Assembly: GCA_035604615.1 (NCBI GenBank)
Contig: DATNID010000033.1
Coordinates: forward strand, 1-64,000
Reading direction: 5' to 3'
DNA length: 64,000 nucleotides
From: DATJLY01 sp035604615
Lineage (GTDB): Bacteria; Pseudomonadota; Alphaproteobacteria; ATCC43930; CGMCC-115725
Both the position numbers and the translations under genes were made by a program. Under the pieces are notes generated by a model. The model was not told where the DNA came from and did not search any database. It saw nothing but the letters and a program-made list of their open reading frames with translations. Positions 42,179 through 49,924 of the stretch are shown in pieces. Within the stretch, counting starts at the first letter, position 1. Every line of letters starts with the position of its first letter.

Positions 42179-43189
42179 TCACTGCTCCTCGGTGAATGCG
42201 CGCCACTCGGCCTCGATCTGGTCGCTCGCCGTGCCGCGCGTGATGAAGACAATGCGCGAGGTCGCGTCGTCGCCGCTGCGCCGTTCCAGCCGCACGGGCG
42301 GATGGAAGACGTGATGCACGCCATGGATCGCGACCATGCCGTCCTCGCCCGCCACGTTGACGATGCCCTTGACGCGCAGCAGATCGTCGGCGTGGCGGAT
42401 CTTGATGCGCGTCAGCCAGCGCGAGAACGCGCGCCACTCCACCGGCCGCGCGATGGTCAGCGCGAAAGTGTCGATGCCGTGGAGATGCTCGCGCTCGTCG
42501 TGATCGCCGCCAAGCCACGAAGCGGGATCGCGCATGCGCCCGCCCGGTCCGTGGAGCGAGGCGCCGAACAGTGCGCCGGGCGCGAGGTCGCCGTGCGGCA
42601 GGCGGGCGATGGTCGCAGACGGGTTCATCGCCGCGAGGCGCGACACCAGTTCCTCGACCGCGTCGGCGGCGGCGAGATCGGTCTTAGTGACGACCAGCCG
42701 GTCGGCGAGCGCGGCCTGCTTCACCGCCTCACCGTGCTCCTCGAGCTGACGCGCGCCGTGGACCGCGTCGATCGTCGCCACAACGGCGTCGAGCGCGAAG
42801 TTATCGACGATCAGCGGCTTGCTGAGCAAAAGCTGCATGATCGGCGCCGGATCGGCGAGGCCGGTCGTTTCGATCAGCATCCGGTCGAAGGACGGCACCG
42901 CGCCCGCCGCTCGCTTGCCGAAGAGCGTCCCGACCACGCCCTCGAGATCGCCCTGGACGGTGCAGCACAGGCAGCCGTTCGCCATCACCACGACTTCGCC
43001 GTCGCTGCGCTCGATGAAGTGCTGGTCGAGCGCGATCTCGCCGAACTCGTTGATGACGATCGCCGTGTTCGCCATCTCCGGGTGACGCAGCAGGCGGTTG
43101 AGCAGCGAGGTCTTGCCGCTGCCGAGAAACCCGGTGACGAGCGAGACCGGCAGCCGATCGCGCGCATTAGCTTTGGCAAAGATGCTCAT
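42179..43189 (-). CDS. CobW/COG0523 family GTPase, putative metallochaperone
   Basis: A 336-residue G3E-family GTPase. Walker A GFLGSGKT is at 20-27, INEFGE at 46-51, the metal-binding CxCC in NGCLCC at 73-76, and the base-specificity motif TKTD near 169. A CobW_C domain follows from about 245 (FALTIARPVEWRAFSRWL; HHVFHPP with histidines). Such proteins deliver zinc, cobalt or other metals to target enzymes at the cost of GTP. As the first gene of an operon with two amidohydrolases, it may load their metal. It is divergent from the VOC gene. Confidence 0.9.
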   Translation of the reverse strand: MSIFAKANARDRLPVSLVTGFLGSGKTSLLNRLLRHPEMANTAIVINEFGEIALDQHFIERSDGEVVVMANGCLCCTVQGDLEGVVGTLFGKRAAGAVPSFDRMLIETTGLADPAPIMQLLLSKPLIVDNFALDAVVATIDAVHGARQLEEHGEAVKQAALADRLVVTKTDLAAADAVEELVSRLAAMNPSATIARLPHGDLAPGALFGASLHGPGGRMRDPASWLGGDHDEREHLHGIDTFALTIARPVEWRAFSRWLTRIKIRHADDLLRVKGIVNVAGEDGMVAIHGVHHVFHPPVRLERRSGDDATSRIVFITRGTASDQIEAEWRAFTEEQ

Positions 43190-43270
43190 GCGTCCAAGTC
43201 TATCACGGTGTTTGCGCCGAGGGGGCGCGTTGACCTAGAGTGATGCCCGACAAACGCCGCGGAGGACGTT

Positions 43271-43681
43271 ATGGCAAAGCCGAAGATTCGTCATCTCGCA
43301 TTGTTCGCTCGGGACCCGAAGAAGCTTGCCGATTTCTACACCAGCGTCTTCGACATGGAAGTCGCGCAAACGAACGGGCGCGCCTACTTCCTCACCGATG
43401 GCTATCTCATGCTGGCGATCCTGCCGCACCGGCTCGACGGCGAGGCGGCGGTCGGCCTCAACCATTTCGGCTTCAACATCGAAAGCCGTCCCGAGATCCT
43501 GAAGAAGCTCGAGAAGCACGGCGTCGAGGTGCCGAAAGCGCGCCCGGGCGACCGCCCTTACGCCGAATTCCGCGCCGTCGATCCGGAAGGCAACTGGTTC
43601 GACATCTCCGAAGAGGGATTGAAGGACGACGAGGGCATCGCCAAGCGGCAGAAGGAACTGGCGACCGCGGGTTCGCGCTGA
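43271..43681 (+). CDS. VOC family protein (glyoxalase/dioxygenase fold)
   Basis: A 136-residue single vicinal-oxygen-chelate unit. Likely metal ligands are His8 (IRHLALFARDP), His65 (GLNHFGFNI) and an acidic residue in EGNWFDISEEG (Asp111 or Glu114). FYTSVFDME is the standard early segment. GGAGG precedes the ATG. It stands alone between the CobW gene and a strong bidirectional terminator, so it is monocistronic. Substrate unknown. Confidence 0.83.
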   Translation: MAKPKIRHLALFARDPKKLADFYTSVFDMEVAQTNGRAYFLTDGYLMLAILPHRLDGEAAVGLNHFGFNIESRPEILKKLEKHGVEVPKARPGDRPYAEFRAVDPEGNWFDISEEGLKDDEGIAKRQKELATAGSR

Positions 43682-43772
43682 CCCCCCACCCCAACCCTCC
43701 CCCTCAAGCGGGGGAGGGAGATCATCGAGCAAATCCCTCCCCCGCTCGCGGGGGAAGGTAGGGTGGGGGCGC
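43682..43772. terminator. GC-rich palindromic repeat, bidirectional terminator
   Basis: Two adjacent hairpins (CCTCCCCCTCAAGCGGGGGAGG and its relative starting CCCTCCCCCGCTCGCGGGGG, given separately) lie between outer arms CACCCCAACCCTCCCCC and GGGGGAAGGTAGGGTGGGG. The whole block can fold into one long hairpin between two convergent genes. C/G-rich palindromes of this form are scattered between genes in many alphaproteobacteria and serve as terminators or mobile-repeat relics. Confidence 0.7.
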
Positions 43773-44603
43773 CTATTCCTCCTTGTAGAATTGCGTGAAC
43801 CCCGGGCGGTAGCGCTTCTCGTCGAGGAACTGACGCATGCCCTTCTCGCGCCCGTCGCCCTTGTCGTTGAGGCGGAGCGCGTCGCTCTTGGCCTGGAGAT
43901 AATCGGCCGCCTGGGGCTCGCTCATCGAGCGCACGGCGCGGATCGCTTCCTTGGTGTAGCGCATCGCCGCCGGACTCTTCTGCATTAGTTTCTGCGCTAG
44001 CGCGACGGTGGTGGCCTTGAGCTCGGCGCGCGGCACGGAGAAGTTCACGAAGCCCATCTCCTTCGCCTTCTTGCCGTCGAAATTGTCGCCGGTCATGGCG
44101 TAGTAGAGTCCGTCGCGGAAATTCAGCACCTGTGCCACGTTCCACGACACGATGCCGCCTGGCAGGATGCCCCAGTTCACCTCGGAGAGGCCAAATACCG
44201 CGTCGTCGGCGGCGATCGCGAAGTCGCAGGCGCAGGCCTGGGTGAAGGCGCCGCCGAAGCAGAAGCCGTTGATCATGGCGATGGTGGGCTTGGGAAAGGT
44301 CGAGAGCTTCTGCCAGCGCCAATTGTGCGACGCATGCCGCGCCTTGCGCATGGCGGCCGGGTTCTTGGCGCCCTCGCGGAAGAACAGCTTGATGTCCTGG
44401 CCGGCACACCACGCCTCGCCCGCGCCGGTGAGGACCAGCACGTCGCTGTCCGGATCGTCGGCGAGATCGTCGAGCGCGGCGTCCATGTCGCGATGAAGCT
44501 GCGGGCTCATGGCGTTGCGCTTTTCCGGGCGGTTCAGGATCACCCAGGCGATGCGATCCTCGATCTCGACGAGGACGGTTTCGTATTTCTTGTCGGACGG
44601 CAT
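43773..44603 (-). CDS. Enoyl-CoA hydratase family, hydroxycinnamoyl-CoA hydratase/lyase-like
   Basis: A 276-residue crotonase-fold enzyme resembling feruloyl-CoA hydratase/lyase, which turns feruloyl-CoA into vanillin and acetyl-CoA. Shared marks are WVILNRPEKRNAMSPQLHRD, LTGAGEAWCAGQD, GFCFGGAF and GLSEVNWGILPGG, with Ser140/Glu141 at the position of the catalytic Glu. Two tyrosines that hold the phenol in the Pseudomonas enzyme seem replaced (FF in IKLFFREG; Gln in DYLQAKSD), so the true substrate may lack a 4-hydroxyl. An AAGGGAGAG site precedes the ATG. It is divergent from an ADP-forming acyl-CoA ligase. Confidence 0.72.
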   Translation of the reverse strand: MPSDKKYETVLVEIEDRIAWVILNRPEKRNAMSPQLHRDMDAALDDLADDPDSDVLVLTGAGEAWCAGQDIKLFFREGAKNPAAMRKARHASHNWRWQKLSTFPKPTIAMINGFCFGGAFTQACACDFAIAADDAVFGLSEVNWGILPGGIVSWNVAQVLNFRDGLYYAMTGDNFDGKKAKEMGFVNFSVPRAELKATTVALAQKLMQKSPAAMRYTKEAIRAVRSMSEPQAADYLQAKSDALRLNDKGDGREKGMRQFLDEKRYRPGFTQFYKEE

Positions 44604-44675
44604 GAGGCTCTCCCTTGACGTGATGCGCCAAGCATCGCAGGAATCGGGCCCAAATTCACCCCTCGTGCCCCGCAC

Positions 44676-46874
44676 ATGACCGACGCACCCGACCTCGAAC
44701 GCGCCCAGCGCCAGGTGGCGGCGCTGACCTCGCCCCGCAATGTCGCGATCGTCGGCGCCAGCGACCGCCCGGCAAGCTGGGCCATGCGCGTGTGGCAATC
44801 GCTCGGACGCCACGGCTTCGACGGCGCGGTCTACCCGGTCAATCCGGGCCGCAGCGAGATCTGGGGCGGGCGCTGCTATGCCGATTTGAAGTCGCTGCCC
44901 GAGCCGCCCGACCATCTCGCCATCCTGGTGCCGGCGCCTGGCGTCGCCGCGGCGCTGCGCGAGGGCGCGGCGGCGGGCGCGCGGAGCGCCACGGTGTTCT
45001 CGTCGGGCTTCGGCGAGGCGAGCGACCCGGCCGGGCTTGAGCGCCGGCGCGAGCTCGCCGCCGCCATCGCCGAGACCGGCCTCGCCGTGTCGGGTCCCAA
45101 TTGCATGGGCAATATTTGCGGCCGCAGCAAGCTCGTCACCCTGACCGACACGCGCTCGATGCGGGTCGGCCCCGGTCCCGTCGCCATGGCCGGGCAGAGC
45201 GGCGGGGTCATGCTGTTCACTCATTCGGTGCTGGAGGAGCGCGGCCTGGGTGCGGGATACCTCATCACCAGCGGCAACGAGGTGGGGCTCAGCGTCGCGG
45301 ACTACATCGCCTTTTTTGCCGCCGAGCCCGAGGTGAAGATCATCCTGTGCTACATCGAGGCGGTCGCGGACGTGGCCAAGTTCAAGGCGGCGTGCCGCCT
45401 CGCGCAGCAGGCGGGCAAGCCGGTGATCGTCCACAAACTCGGCCAGTCGGCGGCGGGACAGGCGGCGGCGCTCGCCCATACCGGCTCGCTCGCCGGCAGC
45501 GCCGAGGCGTTCGACGCGGTGACGGCGGAGCTTGGCGTCATCCGCGTCGCCACCCTCGACGACGCGGTCGAGCTGATCGAGCTCCTGCTCCATACGAAGA
45601 CGCCCAAGGGGCGGCGCCTCGGCGCGATCACCCTCTCGGGCGCCTATCGCGGCCTGCTGCTCGACGCCGCCGGCCAGACCGGGCTCGCCTTTCCCCCGCT
45701 CGCGCCCGAGACCGAGGCCAAGCTCAACGTCCTCCTGTCGGTCGGCTCGCTGGTGTCGAATCCGCTGGATGGTGGATTCGGCGTACTTTCCAGCGAGGCC
45801 ACATATCTCGCCTGCGTCGAGGCGCTCGACCGCGACCCCAACATCGACATGCTGCTGCTGCAGGAAGAGCTTCCGCGCGCGCCAGGCGGCGAGCGCACCG
45901 AGGCCTATCTGCGCGGCGTCGAGCACTATGTCACGTCGCGCGCCGAGAAGCCGATCGCCTTCGTCTCGGTGCTGAGCCATTCCCACAGCGATTACAGCCG
46001 CGCGCTGCGTGCCGGGCTGCCGCACGTTTCTTTCCTCCACGAATCGACCAAGGCGCTGCGCGCGATCGACCTCGCCGTCCGCCGCGTCGAGCGCTCAGCA
46101 CCGGCCGCTGCCGCGGTGCCACGTCACGCGGTCGACCGCGTGGCGATCGAGCGCCTCATGGCACAGGCGCGGGTCGACGCGCCTGTGGCGCTCGGCGAGG
46201 CGCAATCAAAGGAGCTGCTGCGCCTCTACGGCATCGCCACGCCGCGCGAGGCGCTAGTCACGTCGCCAAGCGAGGCAGCGCGCGAAGCGGCAGCGATCGG
46301 TTATCCGGTGGTGCTCAAGATCGTCGCGTCCTCGATCGCGCACAAATCGGATATCGGCGGGGTCGAGCTGGGCCTGCGCGGCGAGGCCGAGCTGCTCGCC
46401 GGATATGATCGCATCCTCGGCAATCTGCGCGCACGCGGACTTGGTGCGGGCGACGGCATGCTGGTTTGCCAGCAGATTTCCGGCGGGGTCGAGCTCGCGC
46501 TCGGGCTCCATTGCGATCCCGAGATGGGGCTCGTGGTGATGGCAGGTGGCGGCGGCTTGCTGCTTGAGCTGATGAAGGACGTCGCCTTCGCCAGCCCGCC
46601 GCTCGACCGCGACAAGGCGCGCGTGCTGCTGGCCCGGACCCGCGTGTCGCGTCTCCTCGATGGCTATCGTGGCGCGCCCCGCTGCGACATCGACGCGGCG
46701 GTCGATGCGTTGGTGGCGCTGGGCAGGATCGCGCTCGACCTCGAGGGCAAGATCGAGTCGATCGATATCAACCCGTTCGTGGCTCTTCCCGAACGCCAAG
46801 GCGGCATGGCGCTCGACGCGCTCGTGGTGCTCGGGCCGCGGGTCAGGCGAGCAAGCTCCGCACCGCCGCCGTGA
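44676..46874 (+). CDS. ADP-forming acyl-CoA synthetase (fused alpha-beta)
   Basis: A 732-residue single-chain acyl-CoA ligase of the NDP-forming superfamily: a CoA-binding domain about 12-140 (NVAIVGASDRPASWAMRV), succinyl-CoA-ligase-like domains to 470 with the phosphorylated His268 in ALAHTGSLAGS, and an ATP-grasp domain from 490 (GYPVVLKIVASSIAHKSDIGG). Feruloyl-CoA synthetase of Sphingobium (FerA) is of this type and is paired with a hydratase/lyase, as here with the divergent gene at 43773. It converges on, and overlaps by about 30 bases, the esterase gene at 46843. Confidence 0.85.
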   Translation: MTDAPDLERAQRQVAALTSPRNVAIVGASDRPASWAMRVWQSLGRHGFDGAVYPVNPGRSEIWGGRCYADLKSLPEPPDHLAILVPAPGVAAALREGAAAGARSATVFSSGFGEASDPAGLERRRELAAAIAETGLAVSGPNCMGNICGRSKLVTLTDTRSMRVGPGPVAMAGQSGGVMLFTHSVLEERGLGAGYLITSGNEVGLSVADYIAFFAAEPEVKIILCYIEAVADVAKFKAACRLAQQAGKPVIVHKLGQSAAGQAAALAHTGSLAGSAEAFDAVTAELGVIRVATLDDAVELIELLLHTKTPKGRRLGAITLSGAYRGLLLDAAGQTGLAFPPLAPETEAKLNVLLSVGSLVSNPLDGGFGVLSSEATYLACVEALDRDPNIDMLLLQEELPRAPGGERTEAYLRGVEHYVTSRAEKPIAFVSVLSHSHSDYSRALRAGLPHVSFLHESTKALRAIDLAVRRVERSAPAAAAVPRHAVDRVAIERLMAQARVDAPVALGEAQSKELLRLYGIATPREALVTSPSEAAREAAAIGYPVVLKIVASSIAHKSDIGGVELGLRGEAELLAGYDRILGNLRARGLGAGDGMLVCQQISGGVELALGLHCDPEMGLVVMAGGGGLLLELMKDVAFASPPLDRDKARVLLARTRVSRLLDGYRGAPRCDIDAAVDALVALGRIALDLEGKIESIDINPFVALPERQGGMALDALVVLGPRVRRASSAPPP

Positions 46875-47670
46875 GCTGGCCGTCGGGGCTGGCGAGCTCT
46901 TCGAGGATGCTGAAATGGTCGTGTCCCGCGAGCACGAGGTAGCCGGCATTCAAGCCGCGCGCCGCCAAGGCCGCGTGATAGTCCGCGGATTGGCGGCGCA
47001 GCTCGGGCAGCTCGGCCGCGCCGACCGCGATCACGACCGGCGCTGCACTTTTCGGGATGTGGTGGAGCGGGCTGTTGCGCCGCGCTTCCGCCGCGTCGAG
47101 CCCGACCTTGTCATTGAGGTAGCTGAGCCGGATCGGCTCGAGATCGAACAGGCCGCTGATCGGCAAGCTGCCTTTCACGTAGGGCTCTTCCATCGCCATC
47201 GCGGTCAGGTGGCCGCCCGCGGAATGGCCGGCGGCGACGAACCCGTCCGTTGCCGCGCCCAGCGCGCCAAGTTCCCGGCCGAGCCAAGCCAGCGCCCGCT
47301 TGATCTCGGCGACGATGCCGTCCATGCGGATCGCCGGCGCGAGCGTGTATTCCACCAGCGCGACATTGATGCCGCAGGCCAGCGGCCCGGCCGCGACAAA
47401 GCCGTAATTTTCCTTGTCCGACAATTGCCAATAGCCGCCATGGATGAAGACCAGGGTGGGCGTGCCCGCGCTGCCGCACGGGTAGAAATCGAGCCGGTGG
47501 CGCGGTCCGTCGCCATAGCGGAGATCGAGTCGTGCCCCGACCCGCGCCGCGAGCGCCCGGGTGCGCGCGGTCCACTCCGCGAAATAGCGGTCGCGCGCCT
47601 CGAGCCCGATGGCGGCGCCGTTATTGTAAGCGGCGTCGAGCGCCGCCTGGTCCATGCCACGATAGATCAT
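46843..47670 (-). CDS. Alpha/beta hydrolase, arylformamidase/kynurenine formamidase-like
   Basis: A 275-residue esterase-type hydrolase. The oxyanion motif FIHGGYWQLSDKENYGF at 75-91 is the HGGYW..xDK form seen in arylformamidases. The nucleophile is Ser150 in AAGHSAGGH and the His is in LAGHDHFSILEE. It may hydrolyse an N-formyl or ester intermediate. The ATG at 47670 is chosen for its AGGGAG site. The 3' end overlaps the convergent acyl-CoA synthetase gene. Confidence 0.82.
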   Translation of the reverse strand: MIYRGMDQAALDAAYNNGAAIGLEARDRYFAEWTARTRALAARVGARLDLRYGDGPRHRLDFYPCGSAGTPTLVFIHGGYWQLSDKENYGFVAAGPLACGINVALVEYTLAPAIRMDGIVAEIKRALAWLGRELGALGAATDGFVAAGHSAGGHLTAMAMEEPYVKGSLPISGLFDLEPIRLSYLNDKVGLDAAEARRNSPLHHIPKSAAPVVIAVGAAELPELRRQSADYHAALAARGLNAGYLVLAGHDHFSILEELASPDGQLTAAVRSLLA

Positions 47671-47764
47671 CGTCTGGCTCCCTGGGTCGGCGGCGGAGGC
47701 GCGATTGCCCTCGGCCGGCGGTTCGTCGTATGCTTTCGCCAAATCATACCTAGGAGGGAACAGC

Positions 47765-47969
47765 ATGACGACGTTCACCATCAACGGCGGACATCCCACC
47801 GATGGAGATTAAGGTCGTCTCCACCGACAACAAGCCGACCGGCATCGGCGAGGCGGGCGTGTCGCCGGTGGCGCCGGCGATCGCCAACGCCGTCGCGCAG
47901 CTGACCGGCAAGCGCTTGCGGCACCTGCCGATGTCGCCGCCGCACGTGCAGGAAGCGATGAAGGCCTGA
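47765..47969 (+). pseudogene. Deletion scar: start of an IorA-type Fe-S subunit joined to the end of an IorB-type molybdopterin subunit
   Basis: A strong AGGAGG site is followed by ATG and the peptide MTTFTINGGHPT, the usual beginning of the small [2Fe-2S] subunit of isoquinoline-1-oxidoreductase-type enzymes, which stops after 15 codons. Overlapping it, from the ATG at 47802, a second frame gives IKVVSTDNKPTGIGEAGVSP and ANAVAQLTGKRLRHLPM. This is the normal last 55 residues of the large molybdopterin subunit of the same enzyme type, including the TGxGE active-site region. Everything between (several kilobases in intact operons) is missing. The remaining peptides cannot be functional enzymes. 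Confidence 0.7.
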
Positions 47970-47992
47970 TCGAAGAAGCGAGGGGATCGTCC

Positions 47993-49009
47993 ATGGCTCA
48001 CATGGTGGATATTCATACACACTGCACCGTGCCGAACCGGGACGATCCTTTCGGCGTCGCCGAGTTGATGCGCGGCCAGCTCGTCGCCGGGAACATGGTC
48101 ACGAATTTCCGCGGCCTTCCTTCCGTCGGCTACCGCGAGATGCTCGATTTCGAATTGCAGCAGGAAGTGAGCGCCAAGGCGGGCATCACGCGGCGCCTGA
48201 TGAGCAGCCCGTTCATGGCAGAATCGGTGACGCCCTACACCAGCAAGCCTGCCCTCGATGTCATCAAATATGCCAATGACGAGATCGCCAAGGTGACGGC
48301 GCGCGCGCCGCAGAGCACTTGGGGCATGGGCACGGTCAATCCGCTCGACCGGATGCAGATCCCGGAAGCCGAGCGTTGCATGGGTGCGCTCAAGTTCAAG
48401 GGGCTGCTTGTGTGCAGCTCGTGGCACGGCAAGTTCATCGACACCGAGGAAGCCTTTCCGTTCTGGGAGTTCGCCCAGGACAAGCAGGTGCCGATCTTCA
48501 TCCATCCGGTGCGGGTGCCGATCGGCCATGACCAGCAGATGGACCAATACAAGCTCGACGAGCTGGTGGGGCGCCCGTTCGACACCGCCATGGCGCTGGC
48601 GCGCATGATCCTGTCCGGCCTATTCGACCGCTTCCCGCGGCTCAAGATCGTGGTTGCGCATATGGGCGGCGGGCTGCTGCCGGTCATGGGGAGGCTCGAT
48701 TTCGGCTGGCGCCTCGGCTGCGACGGCATGCCGGAGGCGGCCAAGATCAAGTGCAAGCGCCTGCCGAGCTCCTATCTCGCCGAGCATCTCAACGTCGACA
48801 CGATGGGGATCTGGGCGCCGCACGTGCGCGAGGCGGTCGAGGTGTTCGGCGTCGATCGCGTCATGCTCGGCACCGATTACGGCCCGGTGCCGATCGACCC
48901 CAAGGAGCATGTCGATATCGTCAACGGTCTCGCGATTTCCGCCGCCGACAAGGAGAAAATCTTGTGGCAAAATGCGGACCGCTTCTTCGGCCTCGGCCTC
49001 GCGAGCTGA
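47993..49009 (+). CDS. Amidohydrolase_2 family protein (ACMSD-like)
   Basis: A 338-residue metal-dependent enzyme. His8 and His10 form the N-terminal motif (MVDIHTHC). VPIFIHPVRVPIG carries the third His, IVVAHMGGGLLPV the fourth and VMLGTDYGPVP the catalytic Asp. The overall pattern matches ACMSD/o-pyrocatechuate-decarboxylase relatives acting on aromatic carboxylates. GAGGGGA precedes the ATG. It follows the deletion scar by 23 bases, so it may once have been the next gene of that operon, and is followed by the MBL-fold gene. Confidence 0.87.
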   Translation: MAHMVDIHTHCTVPNRDDPFGVAELMRGQLVAGNMVTNFRGLPSVGYREMLDFELQQEVSAKAGITRRLMSSPFMAESVTPYTSKPALDVIKYANDEIAKVTARAPQSTWGMGTVNPLDRMQIPEAERCMGALKFKGLLVCSSWHGKFIDTEEAFPFWEFAQDKQVPIFIHPVRVPIGHDQQMDQYKLDELVGRPFDTAMALARMILSGLFDRFPRLKIVVAHMGGGLLPVMGRLDFGWRLGCDGMPEAAKIKCKRLPSSYLAEHLNVDTMGIWAPHVREAVEVFGVDRVMLGTDYGPVPIDPKEHVDIVNGLAISAADKEKILWQNADRFFGLGLAS

Positions 49010-49035
49010 TCGCCGACCAGAACGAGGAGGATTCG

Positions 49036-49917
49036 ATGCGGCGGGTAGGCCCGAAAACCTTCACCGAAATCTATTTCGCTGGCTGCAATCCGAGCTTTAT
49101 CGAGACCAGCGACGGCTACGTCATGATCGATTCGCCGCAGCAGCCGATCGACGCAGTGCGCTGGCGCGAGCAGATGGAGGAGAAGGCGCCGATCCGCTAC
49201 CTCATCAACACCGAGCCGCACGGCGATCACATCGCGGGGAACGCCTATTTCCCCAAGGCCACGGTCGTGGGTCACGTCAAGCTGCAGGAATGCTTTGACC
49301 GCTACCTCTTCGCCACGGGCTCGATCGAGGAGAAGCGCGAGCGGATGAAGCAGTCCGATCCCGACAGCGTATGGCTCGTCGGCCATCCCGATTACCCGGC
49401 CTCGAACCCGCCCAAGCTCACCTTCACCGAAGAATTGACGCTCAATGTCGGCAATCACAGCTTCCACATTCTTCACCATCCCGGCCACACCGCGCCGCAA
49501 ACCACGATCTATGTACCCGATGAAGGCGTCGTCTTCACCGGCGACAACGTGTTCTACAAGTGCCGGACCTGGCTGCAGGAATGCGATCCCTGGGAATGGC
49601 TCGACGCGCTCGACCGGATCGGCGCGCTTGACGCCGAGGTGATCGTGCCAGGCCACGGCGATCCCTGCGGCAAGGCCTATCTGCGCGAGCAGGCGCAGAT
49701 CGTCGAGAACTGGCTCGGCCTTGCCGAGCGCGCGGTCGAGCGCGGCATGACGGCAGACGACGTGCTGAAGGAAAAAATCGACGTGACGGCGCACGATCCT
49801 TATCCGATCGGGCAGCGCCTGTTCCCGCATGACGAGCGCCTGACCGGCCTCATCGTCCGCAACCTGCACAAGCGCATTCTCGACAAGAAGCAGGGCAAGG
49901 CCACGCCCGCTTCCTAG
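49036..49917 (+). CDS. MBL-fold metallohydrolase with His-to-Glu change
   Basis: A 293-residue metallo-beta-lactamase-fold hydrolase. The usual HxHxDH is E60-P-H62-G-D64-H65 (NTEPHGDHIAGN), so the first His is Glu. The later ligands are in LHHPGHTAPQT and VFTGDNVFY, with the last His in VPGHGDPCG. The fold is otherwise complete, so a changed metal preference is likelier than loss of function. GAGGAGG precedes the ATG at 49036. It is coupled in one transcript with the amidohydrolase 26 bases upstream. Confidence 0.85.
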   Translation: MRRVGPKTFTEIYFAGCNPSFIETSDGYVMIDSPQQPIDAVRWREQMEEKAPIRYLINTEPHGDHIAGNAYFPKATVVGHVKLQECFDRYLFATGSIEEKRERMKQSDPDSVWLVGHPDYPASNPPKLTFTEELTLNVGNHSFHILHHPGHTAPQTTIYVPDEGVVFTGDNVFYKCRTWLQECDPWEWLDALDRIGALDAEVIVPGHGDPCGKAYLREQAQIVENWLGLAERAVERGMTADDVLKEKIDVTAHDPYPIGQRLFPHDERLTGLIVRNLHKRILDKKQGKATPAS

Positions 49918-49924
49918 CGCGCGT

